Assembly (NCBI GenBank): GCA_036389275.1
Contig: DASVQE010000066.1
Location: 1 to 64,000, forward strand
From: QHVT01 sp036389275
GTDB lineage: Bacteria; Acidobacteriota; Thermoanaerobaculia; Gp7-AA8
Direction: 5' to 3'
Length of the DNA stretch: 64,000 nt
Positions 25,201 to 31,200 of the stretch are shown here, one piece after another. Position numbers and translations under genes: made by a program. Below the pieces are notes generated by a model that saw only the letters and a list, made by a program, of their open reading frames with translations, searched no databases and had not been told where the DNA came from. Within the stretch, counting starts at the first letter, position 1. Each line of letters starts with the position of its first letter.

Positions 25201-28165
25201 CGTCTACCTCTTCGACACGCTCACCGCCAGGAGCGCGAGCATCGTCCTGCTCGACGACATCCGCTGGGCCTCCCGCGATCTGCAGGGCGGCTCGACGATG
25301 ACCACCAACGACGCGCCGGTCTTCGATCAGAGCCGCATGGATCAGGTGGTGGTGGCCAGCCGCGCGGACGGCGACTTCGTCACCGCGCCGGCCGGCATGG
25401 TCAGCGACCTCCATCCGCCGATCATCCTCACCGTCACGAACGGCCGCACGGCGCAGACGTTCACCGCCAATGCGAGCGGCGACGGCTCGTTCAGCGTCCC
25501 CGTGAAGGGTGAGGTCGGCGACACCTTCACCATCCGCGCGACCGACTCGTTCGCGTCGCTGCCGGCCACCACCGCATCGCTGCCGGTGAACGGCGCGATC
25601 AGCGACGCGAACGGCATCGCCGAGGTGAGCGCGACGCCGTCGCGCACCACCGGCGGAAGCGTGGTCGCGATCACCGTCCGCTTGCTCAACCCGGTCACGC
25701 ATGCGTCGGTGAGCACGATCTCGCTCGCCAGTTCGAATCCCGCGCTGCCGCTGCCGGCGACGATCAACGTGCCGCTCGGCTCGAGCTCGGGCGTCGCGCA
25801 GGTGACGACCGGCAGCGTGGCCGCCGACACGAACATCACCTTCACCGCCTCGATGAACGGCACGACGAAGTCGGGCGCGCTCACGCTGCTGCCCGGCACG
25901 AGCGCGCTCGCACAGCTCACGCTCACACCGGCGTCCGTCGAAGGCGGCACGAGCATCAACGGCAGCGTCATTCTCGGCGCGCCCGCGCCGTCGGGCGGCG
26001 CGCTGGTCTCGCTGGCCAGCTCCGACCTCCGCCTGGCAACGGTGCCGGACGTGGTGGTCGTGCCGGAAGGCTCGACGTCCGCGACCTTCACCGTCACCAC
26101 CCGCGGCGTCTCCGCGCAAGGGAGCGTGATCGTCACCGCCACGTACGGCGCGACGAAGTCGGCGACTGCCACGCTCTCCGCGTGCACCGCGCTCACCACC
26201 GTGCCCGCGCCGGCGGCGGCCACCGTCGAGCAACTCTGGATCGACGACGCCGCGCCGGCCGGGACGGTCACGCAAAGCGATGCGAAGTTCGATACGACGC
26301 AGGCGGCCGCGGGAACGTCGTCGCTGCACTTCTCCGGAAGCGCCGCCGGCACGCGGCAGTGGAGCGTGGCGCTGACCACGGCCGTGACCGTGAACCCGGG
26401 CGACGCGCTGGTCGCGTACGCGCTCATCAATCCGTGCAATCCGCCGCGCCAGGTGATGCTGTCGTGGAAGTCGGGCAGCACCACCTACCGCGCCAGCTTC
26501 GGCGAGAACCGCATCGATCCGGTGGCGAATCCGTCGCTGCTCCTTGGCGCGCTGCCGGGCGGCGTCTGGACGCGCATCGAAGTGCCGGCCAAGCGCCTCG
26601 GCATCGGCGCGGCCACGACAGTCAACGAGTTGACCATCCAGGTCGTCGACGGCGAAGCGTGGATCGACCTCGCCGGCAAGGCCGCCTGCAACACGCCGCG
26701 CGCCGCCGCGCCGCAGTACGGTCCGGCCGAGCAGGTGTGGTTCGATGACACGCTGCCGGCCGGCGCGCAGCAGCAGGCCGCCGGCGGCATCGTCGGCGCG
26801 TGGCTCTTCGACGCGGCGCAGGTCGCCAGCGGCGGCGTCGCCCATCGCCACGCCGCATCGTCGTCGACCGCGCAGCACACCTTCAACGGGGCCACCGACG
26901 GCATCGGCGTAAATCGCAACGACGTCCTCTTCACCTACGTCTTCGTCGATCCATGCGATCCGCCGAAACAGATCATCCTGAACTGGTTCGACGGCACGTG
27001 GGAGCACGCCGCGTACTGGGGCGAGAACGTCGTCAGCAACAGCGACGTGACGGCCAGCCGCACGCGCGTCGGCCCCGTGCCGGAAGGCGGCAAGTGGGTG
27101 CGCCTCGATGTGCCGGCGAACGATCTCGGCATCACCGGAATGATCCGCGGCATGTCCTTCACCACGTCGAACGGGCAGGTGTGGTTCGACCGCAGCGGCA
27201 AGGTCGCGCGCATCAACGTCGCGTACCACAAGACTGCCACGCAGTCGCCCGACTACACGGCGAACGATCCGGCCAGCCGCGCCGTCGACGGCAACGTCGC
27301 CACGGGCCACGGCTCGATGAGCGTGGCCAACTACGGTTATCGCAACTGGTGGATGGTCGACCTCGGCGCGGTCTATCCGATTGACACCGTCGACGTCTAC
27401 GGACGCACCGACTGCTGCGCGTCGCAGACCGCCGAGATCTATCTGATCGTCTCCGACGTCCCGTTCGTTTCGGACGATCTGAACGCAATCCTCGCGCAGC
27501 CGGGCGTGAGCGCGTGTCCGTTCCCCGGCAACGTCGGCACGCGCGCCTCGTTTCCCGTGCATCGCACCGGCCGCTACGTGCGCATCGTGCAGAACCGCAC
27601 CGACTATCTGTCCATCCCCGAAGTGGAAGTCTTCACGCCCGTGGCACCGTCGCGCCTGAACGCCGGCGTCGGCCTCGCCTCGACGAGCTCGAGCTACTGG
27701 GACGGCTGGTATTACGCAACGTACGCGCTGAACGCGGTCCGCAACAGCCCCGGCGGCAGCGGCGGCTCGATCTTCCACATCCGCAACGGCGGCGACAACG
27801 ACGCCTGGTGGGAAGTCGATCTCGGCGCCGTCACGCCGATCTCCGCGATCGATCTGTGGGACCGCCTCGACCCCGATTGGCCGAACCAGATGGCCGGCTC
27901 CTACATCCTCGTCTCCGACGTGCCGTTCACGTCGACGACGTACGCCACCGCGGCCGCACAGCCCGGCGTCTCCATCTACTACTACGGCACCGGTCCGTTC
28001 AAAACGCAGGTGCGCTCGGTGCCGATCAATCGCTCCGGCCGTTTCGTGCGCGTGCAGAGGCCGGGTACCAACACCTCCATCTCCGCGGCTGAGATCGAGA
28101 TCTGGGGACAGCAGTCCGTGCTGATGCCGATGAGCAAACCGCCCGACGCGCAGCAAGAGCGCTGA
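10271..28165 (+). CDS. giant secreted multidomain adhesin-like protein (5,964 aa)
   Basis: AGGAGAAG at 10259-10266 precedes the ATG, and residues 1-24 are a signal peptide (ITYAIAVAILAAMPALA). Order of parts, residues approximate: 25-890 unique exported region with Ig-like segments; 895-2110 a series of about ten carboxypeptidase-regulatory-like beta sandwiches (for example VYGRVVKGDNSPVAGADVLI); 2124-2352 two SbsA-type Ig domains (DPADGSMNVSPDTAITVTF); 2355-2785 Ig-like; 2790-3095 a divergent Gly-rich unit; 3100-3640 Ig-like; 3642-5017 four tandem Gly-rich units; 5116-5305 two Ig-like; 5318-5643 two related beta domains (EQLWIDD, EQVWFDD); 5649-5790 and 5795-5947 two discoidin (F5/8 type C)-like domains. 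The C-terminal lectin-like domains suggest binding to glycans or surfaces. No enzyme motif, anchor or secretion-system signature was found. The next giant gene starts 35 bp downstream. Confidence 0.9.
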   Translation: MMRRRRITYAIAVAILAAMPALANITSTSLRIQGAGLRVVNETVTAGIDMPTTVQTEFGGKQNDEAVSLDGVVAVGELTGPGIETPIQLTTAPGYKFQIPGLPQQGVYYLQNVRLMKGTDFLQYASPAVSVITVADLLQTKVSVRQLTPEELRARGITVDARNFDVYEYSFTFIIEGKEVVIPFPVIIDPRTHEVVRVPGEAEYNLPPVKNVEPPRWAPPQLIPMEFGPDEGDLPEESKDPIERAIKGGPAKIPAAIVIPNGLSVLHQFFAVALTVTNGAPEGSSARLEDIKATLKIPTALRTVKTTPQVSFGQPVPIVEPTTGVTFLVAQSRGEAEWTLEGLEPGTHRLDFDLRATLKQDGQADIPMRATPSAAVVVHNPRFNINFSHPDVVRKGIEYSTYMFVTNMSGTEQSVTVKSGVESCDKNPGANVCRLNGEQTDLMTIPANDMRLIEYRLRPNVTGHVFATAGTLSSTDNLSASVSLFMGVSETGIPLSPATLIMPYYAQYVSPELVSKNLMLFGLGYSLATAPLNQMTAKFPRVITTDVFTRAVDIARAGQRIFITDSAAAAKRDTIANLALDLLGNGGYELREWDALRRQEKTGRAAGAAVMRELEATGLADGATMRSFFDAFGDATAHRQGYVAALAHGTATGDRPYAVSVVGRTSTRRSDVANEAESGWVRELAFSDISRFSGAGENGELALVGRWTEDLDVRVTPSTDGPFALEILYPAAEDGSLKKAHFDLIGTKDKTLTIALARGAVSLSALSADGANAASGSITTVQPPPITILGARQDLHLDADGHKVSVLFSRPVGVPTGVDLRTKFTGAIDFNRDNVVYKAPRPISAAALQEDGRTVNTTFDHSLSVNATYTIDVGSLIDPIGGAAVSFAGKIVPKIDNDLPAGIVYGRVVKGDNSPVAGADVLIQQYIPNNSTADPQGTPQYDTSQADGAFLFEFIRRQVDAGWGGTYRLTATHSVQKTTTIEGSVRLPGKVHFVTLQYLGRGAAEGYVKYDDGSVVASAEVVIGSTMFSQFRTTRSDARGYYRVEDLPVGPLTFSATDSAGNVTYAANEVATPGQLVSQNLSIYRKPFPGLGRVTGVVRRNDTMQAMAGIHVGVYSQGYGLRDGFTDANGRFEFDRVPAGFITVLAEEWSVMRQSVAADFDLKANEIRQADLLFLVAPDMKYATLTGEVWRENPLQPGVREKVAGALVKIEGYRVVTADAEGRFTYENIPVVFSQRKITAYDPLTKRVNNSTLPDLTEAGPNHVAIFINAFDRGSGTIRVRLLNAAGSPVPGYRVIVPGFPPDVLHPVAGEPGVYELPDVGVGATYNIKAVPTGVRPPDGQADTRPYGDQMTEGSAAVQFNGHIAALTLRLPGEGTVRVKVRSQFDLITPVTLTYPVWWEGEQSTIQETLTSTTEKNGEADWAVFTKIPALENYGVSSAHPQYGYAGATAQLAFDGDMNEHLLQLNTLAIVRGTVYAIDGVTPVAGASVTISNGHSDPGPQITGPDGRFEFVDQPSDTFVTVVAQVTQSGIYRTGYSAAGTPRNGGVVEGMSVVLRKRGFVDGKVVYKDYKRFDPNNVANNVPDDTPDDYSDNAPVPLAKFYLRELDFPQRSFGRAVEPLQADTGGRFAINNLFVGALRATAWDSNNEELRGDWTGRIDEEGAEAAPKAYIAIGGGGVGSAKITVVDPNQSYAGVPNAEVSLYAGNGRLYDFSSTDAIGTIEFLQLPIGNYTVSAYSKSLGKTSKAEPIAITRDGVAGARLELDFSGTVDGTLTDPEASNAPVPGSVVRLSATNYSTQASSDTAGFFLFRGVREGTFSLDAKDTETNRRAHAERTLSVLDPHRTVNLELEPTDTLHFAAYLPDDYGNKSDVLAPPMRAEAVQRCWAGLDHVRHCDYERQLNGNPIEFPRILKNSGYGVNVWEGGETEPTIHLGGILPLGSAANPLIYVYPAFGEVRVLVTQGGAPASGAKVTINGPNKSVIVYTDANGAAVARDVRLGGISVQASSLDGKFTGSTSVTLQRQSVPVSATIALGTYAGVTGLVEAEAGGPSVGTRVVAHYGSNTAEMRTDGDGRYTFLGIPTPTSGSTGVNLVFIGPDDTTVGGSIGYSVSSADGVATVPTVKLDATSPILEKIDPADGSMNVSPDTAITVTFSEPVTNIATNTFQLVDADGGVVNCTFTTRTLADGKFAVTMHPPKPATGFPLKSNTLYRVIVTNAVHDLSGHSIAATRGFAFTTSDYTEPRVQKVLPASPIPAATTFEFRFNEPIDPSSWQSGGNGVFHVYKLLAPGGPNAAVEKELVARAFTDPASGMALYIAPDDANPIVEESFYRVFFSGVRDPQGNTLEPQTYHFYSFDTVAPSVVFVNPPASEQLVSGSEYEIKVDLRNGSTSGSPATDVKKVDYYTIDANGIEKPFAIVTQPPFSTKILGPEAPGGGTTLKIGAQATDASGNLGPKSSITWNVKPNAPPLNVVVTPAQSAAFPSTQITADVTFEDEGSFASVTMTFNVPRLNGTTETKSVTQSYSRLASGAWPLVRFVYTLPPDAKGGENVTISTVVADVRGLTSTPVTTLIAITTDTIPPSILSTTPPPGTSFFNGDKYTITAIVTDPESTVQSVTFLVDGEPYASASSSVGPNPGQQTFKSVVIEAKSKADDANIPLTVTAKDYAGNPRSKTWEVVYKGVNDPSAPKVAWLCPVDRGAIPALASNFPLKLRLTAVDEDIRAVKFIIGTGGPTVAAAQVGTTSEYTATYTFPQTPAPGPIVITAVVEDTVAAHTVQLPITLDAVAIDQTITDPQAVTADNVASFNGKSIAVIGANAVFAPQVPVTLANLLVLSGGRVETLPATVSREFKLDVTTTGVTYVDCDSSVNVSEKGYVGGWATTTDGQNADPRGRTYGNVNAGGADSSSQGSYAGLGGIARVGTTNLPYGSYIAPRELGSGGGGPPTAPPSYIGASGGGAISLRGGSGDNDASRVVIGGALRADGGHGFSRWAGGSGGSVLLSAKQVLFGPAAVITAIGGDDDGDAIGSWGGGGGRIAIAATMKLDASTASLDARGGRNYNQPENRAVTDGGAGTIYVRRPGQEAGELTVSSYDSRFPASVHTTRPTPVGRIKSGTSTAIAANALTDASRTFDQWMVGEELVVGTTTSRSFTVVGVSSDGKTLLTDPADGSLLALASSQTMPYSGLVVFDKIAVGKRALAVFDDHVAVNGAVDDKSVLAIDATAAVVLQNEQLAVTLTTTPAGGSNVLRDTIVSTTYSVSATAGVRRVEVLWSLDSTQRVDTYDDYPTPTAPKTLALPVPASAPLGAATLKFRITDRAGRTYDLNGASYTVTENQGPQLTGFTVDPASLTTYAGHNVTATITATDDIAVKSITVTPTLAGAALAAIARTPNTPAASEQFVVAVPNDTAGGATLVLDALVSDGTAGHAPVTASRTITILSDANAPSLTVTSPTAGASYRESADKIPVRVTTVDAEVAVKEVFAQLDGGTPVALTRFGTTNEWRLDLTAPPVDGDAPVTHQLTVTTKDYAGNPRVSDPIDLVITPVIDANAPIVSALCGAPGAMFPAGTPVKVRVSAVGANAQNPVQTVEMLLNDVTPVTVTALGNNQYEGTVAIPSNAADGATYRVRAIARSASGASSDLVLSFSAIAGAISTISGDTLIDTTTSTYDGKTLVIAGGTVTIRGEHTFDRLVVLGGRVLAPNRETLSINTTHAMYVACGAMVDMNGAGYYRAWQVTYPNHAAPNDWTGGSHIGRGGVYYEPVGETYGSVYRPQELGSSGRNGGYGGGAIRIKAENVTVDGSIRANGTGENQVGGAGGSVWITSTGRVSGGGSIEALGGNAWSDAGAGGGGAIAVEYRDAASPLPALRATTQAGGRNGAPGSVYTFGPSSTYGDLTIDSGGLAFPTTPLPSLGSGSVVTVAGNVVTTDRSSDIPAYFAGHWVEIRDAAGNVKGSARITAVDARTFTLDGSVSVATGDKWQGIYRFDNVNLNGATLVSNDPIRSNGTQTITGYVETSQISTKNLRLKSGATLTHERGSKLTIDVANELRIDSGATIDASNRGYHRSFQTTYPATAGSNDWTGGSHIGRGGLYYEPVGETYGSVYRPQELGASGRNGGYGGGAIRINAKSLIVDGKILANGLGENQIGGAGGSVWITTGRIEGSGSIETNGGNAWSDAGAGGGGAIAVEYSDAASTLPILKSTTQAGGRNGAPGSIYTFGPSSTYGDLTIDSAGLTSAVPPATVLPSLGKGSVVSVAGNVVTTDRGTDIQPYFAGHWVEIRTAAGVLKGTWRISAVAAKTFTLSGDVVSVAAGDRWQGVYRFDNVTLNAVPLISNDPIRAGSETLSGSIELPYISAENLRLKSGAKLTHARGSSLTIEVANELRVDSGASIDVTDRGYHRTYQSTYPDHAVPGDWSGGSHIGRGGRYYDPIGETYGSVYRPQELGASGRNGGYGGGVIRITAKSLVVDGDIRANGIGENQIGGAGGSIWITTKRISGGGNVEANGGNAWSDAGAGGGGAIAVEYTDATSTMPALKAFTTTGGRNGGPGSIYVFGPSSTYGDVRFDYGGLTGQPVILPSLGSGVAQSGTSGSTVGSDRAKDIPAYFVGHWVEIRDAAGTLKGTWRISAVNAKSFTLAGSGVNVAAGDRWQGVYRFDNAVLKGVTFTSADPLRVTAQTNVEAGVETTALSSQNLRLLGGSVLTHPAGASLTLDVGNELRIDSNAAIDVTGRGYDRSFQATYPATGGTGDWTGGSHLGQGGRYYDPIGETFGSIYRPLELGAGGRNGGFGGGAVRIRAQSVIVDGVIRANGVGENQIGGAGGSVWVTTGRITGSGAIDAKGGNAWSDAGAGGGGAISIVYTDSASVVPPLSAITGPGGRNGGAGTIYTSGPASTYGSLLVDNGGNSVASSQSTVFPSFGRGRVVSVTGATVLTDRGTDIPAYFAGHWVDVFSSGGSRKGTWRIAAVSGKSFTLEPNGTVAPSVVAGDSYRGVYLFDTLTARSASIVLLDDIRWASRDLQGGSTMTTNDAPVFDQSRMDQVVVASRADGDFVTAPAGMVSDLHPPIILTVTNGRTAQTFTANASGDGSFSVPVKGEVGDTFTIRATDSFASLPATTASLPVNGAISDANGIAEVSATPSRTTGGSVVAITVRLLNPVTHASVSTISLASSNPALPLPATINVPLGSSSGVAQVTTGSVAADTNITFTASMNGTTKSGALTLLPGTSALAQLTLTPASVEGGTSINGSVILGAPAPSGGALVSLASSDLRLATVPDVVVVPEGSTSATFTVTTRGVSAQGSVIVTATYGATKSATATLSACTALTTVPAPAAATVEQLWIDDAAPAGTVTQSDAKFDTTQAAAGTSSLHFSGSAAGTRQWSVALTTAVTVNPGDALVAYALINPCNPPRQVMLSWKSGSTTYRASFGENRIDPVANPSLLLGALPGGVWTRIEVPAKRLGIGAATTVNELTIQVVDGEAWIDLAGKAACNTPRAAAPQYGPAEQVWFDDTLPAGAQQQAAGGIVGAWLFDAAQVASGGVAHRHAASSSTAQHTFNGATDGIGVNRNDVLFTYVFVDPCDPPKQIILNWFDGTWEHAAYWGENVVSNSDVTASRTRVGPVPEGGKWVRLDVPANDLGITGMIRGMSFTTSNGQVWFDRSGKVARINVAYHKTATQSPDYTANDPASRAVDGNVATGHGSMSVANYGYRNWWMVDLGAVYPIDTVDVYGRTDCCASQTAEIYLIVSDVPFVSDDLNAILAQPGVSACPFPGNVGTRASFPVHRTGRYVRIVQNRTDYLSIPEVEVFTPVAPSRLNAGVGLASTSSSYWDGWYYATYALNAVRNSPGGSGGSIFHIRNGGDNDAWWEVDLGAVTPISAIDLWDRLDPDWPNQMAGSYILVSDVPFTSTTYATAAAQPGVSIYYYGTGPFKTQVRSVPINRSGRFVRVQRPGTNTSISAAEIEIWGQQSVLMPMSKPPDAQQER
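18635..19550 (+). repeat. divergent copy of the Gly-rich unit
   Basis: Coding segment resembling the four units at 21.2-25.3 kb in order of motifs (initial ADNVASFNGKSIAVIGANAV, then APRELGSGGGG, GGSGGSVLLSA, SWGGGGGRIAI, GGAGTIYVRRPGQ), but much diverged. It suggests one ancestral unit was later amplified downstream. Confidence 0.6.
21193..25320 (+). repeat. four tandem ~1-kb coding repeats (332-334 codons)
   Basis: The codon pair for D-W in the DW[TS]GGSH motif recurs at 21479, 22475, 23477 and 24476, giving periods of 996, 1,002 and 999 nt. Each unit carries YGSVYRPQELG or close variants, GRNGGYGGG, NAWSDAGAGGGGAI, GPSSTYGD and AGHWVEIR-like motifs. Nucleotide identity between units is visibly high, and length differences are whole codons. 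A partial lead-in (21193-21478) and a decayed end (to about 25320) flank the array. Confidence 0.9.
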
Positions 28166-28200
28166 TCCGTCCGCCGATCCGAAACGAGAGAGAGTCACAC

Positions 28201-31200
28201 ATGTCCACCAAGCCCAGGAAGTCGACCTTGTTGTTTGCGCTGACGTTGCTCTTCACCGCGCGAGTCTTCGCGCAAGGAGCGCCGTCGGTGCGCGAGCTCG
28301 TGCCGTCCGCCGCGCCTGCCGGTGCGCGCGTGATGGTCACCGGACGCGGACTGGCCGATCCAACCATCGCCGTCTCGTTCGGAGCGGTGAGCGCCGCGGT
28401 GGTCGCGCGCGATGATCGCTTCGTCGAAGTGCTCGTCCCGCCGTCCGCCGCCAGCGGCAACGTCAAGGTCACCCTCGGCACCACGCTCGTTCGCGAGCTG
28501 CCGTTCACCGTCACCGCCGATCCGAAGTACGTCGTCACCACGCTCGCCGGAGGACCGCGCGCGCAGAACGAGCCGCTCAAGCATCCGTGGGGTGCGGCGG
28601 TCGTGCTGCCCGGCGGCAACATCGCCGTCGCCGACGAACAGCATCACGCCATCCAACTGGTCACGCCCGCCGGCGCGGTGACGACGCTGGCCGGCAACGG
28701 CAAGCAAGGCTTCGACAACGGCAGCGGCGCGGCCGCATCGTTCAAGGATCCGCGCGGCATCACCTACGACGCCAAACGCAACGTCCTCTACGTCTCCGAC
28801 AGCGACAACAACGCCATCCGCCGCGTCACGCTCGACGGCGCCGTCACCACGATCGCCAAAGACGTCTTCAAGGATCCGTACGGCCTCACTGTCGGCGCGG
28901 ACGGCGCGATCTACGTCGCCGACGCGAAGAACAACCGCATCGCGCGTGTCACCGTCGAGGGCGCGGTGACCACCTTCGCCGGCAGCGGCGCGGCCGGCGA
29001 TCGCCCGGCCGACGGCGCGCTGCTCAGCGCGACTTTCTTCGAGCCGCGCGGCATCATCGCCGCCGGCAACGACTTCTACGTCGCCGACACGAAGAACAAC
29101 GCCATCCGCCGCATCGCCAACGGGCAGGTCACGACGGTCGTCTCGTTCCCGCGCTCGCTCCTCGACGACAGCCGCGACGACGGCGTCGACGGCTCGCCGA
29201 ACGCGCTGCGCCGTCCCACCGGCATCGGCATCGACGAAGCCGGCAACCTGATCGTCTCCGACGCGCACAACGATTTCATCCGCCGCATCGATCTCCGCAC
29301 CACGCCGGCGACGATGACCACCATCGCCGGTAACGGCAAGCACGGCTGGGCGGACGGCGACGCCGCGGCCGCGCAGTTCAAGGATCCGACCGGACTCACC
29401 GTGGCCGGTGCGATCTACGTCGGCGACGAAGACAACGACGCGCTGCGCCGCCTCTGCCCCGAGGTGCGCGTGACGGGTCTGAATGTGCCGGTGGGAAAAC
29501 TCGCTCCCGGCACGGCCGTGCGCCTCTTCGGCATCGGCTTCATCCCCGGCGCGACCACCGTGCTGTTCGACGGCGTCGCCGCGACCGACATCACCTGGAT
29601 CAGCTCGACCACGCTCAGCGTGAAACTGCCGCAGGCGATCGCCGGCGGCACCGTGACCGTCAGCGTCAGCTCGTGCGGCGGCAGCGCCGGACCGCAGAGC
29701 TTCGTCGTCGACAACACCGCGCCGGCGCTGACCATCACCAACGGCAGCGCGGCGCTGCCCGACAACTCGATGTACAAGGTGGCGGTCGTGCCGGTGCTGA
29801 CGGCGACCGACGACTTCGATCCGTCGCCCGTCGTCACCGCCACGCTCAACGGCGCGCCGTTCGTCTCCGGCACCACCGTATCCGCCGACGGCTTCTACAC
29901 GCTCTTCGGCAAGGCGGAGGATTCCGCCGGAAACAGCAAGACCGACACGGTGCACTTCACCATCGACGCGACGCGGCCGGTGGTGGAAGTGTTCGAGAGC
30001 GGCAAGCCGTTCCCGGCCGGCTTCTGGTTCAACCGCGCCGTCGTGATCGGCGTGAAGGTCACCGACCTCACCGCCACCACTACGGAAGTACGGATTGATG
30101 GACAGCCGTATGACATCAAGCAGCCGTACGCCGTCGAGGGAACGCACCAGCTCACCGTGCGCGCCGTCGACGCCCTCGGCAACGAGACGCCCGTCGGGCC
30201 GATCGCCTTCACTGTCGACCTCACGCCGCCGCATCTGACCTTCACCTCGCACAGCGACGGGCAGACCGTCGCGCTGCGCGAGGCCACGATCGCCGGCGGT
30301 AGCGACGACGCCGTCACCGTCACCGTGAACGGAACCGCCGCCACCGTCGATCCCGCCGCGAAGACGTTCACCGTTCCGCTGGCGCTGCTCGAAGGCGACA
30401 ACACGCTCACCGCGGTCGGCACCGACCGCGCCGGCAACGTCGGCGACGCGAAGCTGAAGCTCGTGCTCGACACGCGCGCGCCGGAGCTCACCGTCGCCGC
30501 GGTCGCCTCCTGCACGCGCGCCGACTCGCTCGACGTGCACGGCACCGTCTCCGATCCCGCGCTCGACAACGTCGTGGTGCGTCTCGACGCCGCGTCGGCG
30601 AATGCGACCGTCTCCGGCGGCAACTGGAGCGCGACCATTCCGGCGGGCGCCGAAGGGCGCAAGTCGATCGTCGTCACCGCCAGCGACAAGAGCGGCCACA
30701 CCGCGACGGAGTCGGCCGCGCTGACCGTCGACCGCACCAAGCCGGAGATCTCGCTCAGCGAGAGCGGCTCGCCGTTCACCGCGGCGATCGTCGCCCATCC
30801 GGTCGCGCTCTTCTTCCGCGCCACCGACGCCGATGCGAACGTCACCGTCAGCGCCACGCTCGACGGCGCGCCGTACACGTCGGGCCGCAGCGTCGCCGCG
30901 GAAACGACGCACACGATCCGCGTCACCGCGCGCGACTGCGCCGGCAACGAGTCGTCGCGCGAGCAGACGTTCCTCATCGACCTCACGCCGCCGCGCTTCC
31001 TCTCGTTCAGTCCCGCCTCCGGCTCGAAGCTGAAGACCATCCCGGCATCGCTCGCCGGCAGCGTCGACAGCGACGCGGTCGAAGTGCGCTACTCGGCGGC
31101 GAGCGTGAGCGTCCCGGCGCAGAACGGCGCGTTCTCGTTCGATCCGCACTTCGCTGAAGGCGTGAACGACCTCGCGCTCGAAGTGGTCGACCGCGCCGGG

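Noticed and set aside
21193..25320. CRISPR or IS-type interpretation of the 1-kb repeats
   Set aside because: Units are coding, in frame, about 1 kb long, without spacers, terminal inverted repeats or transposase.
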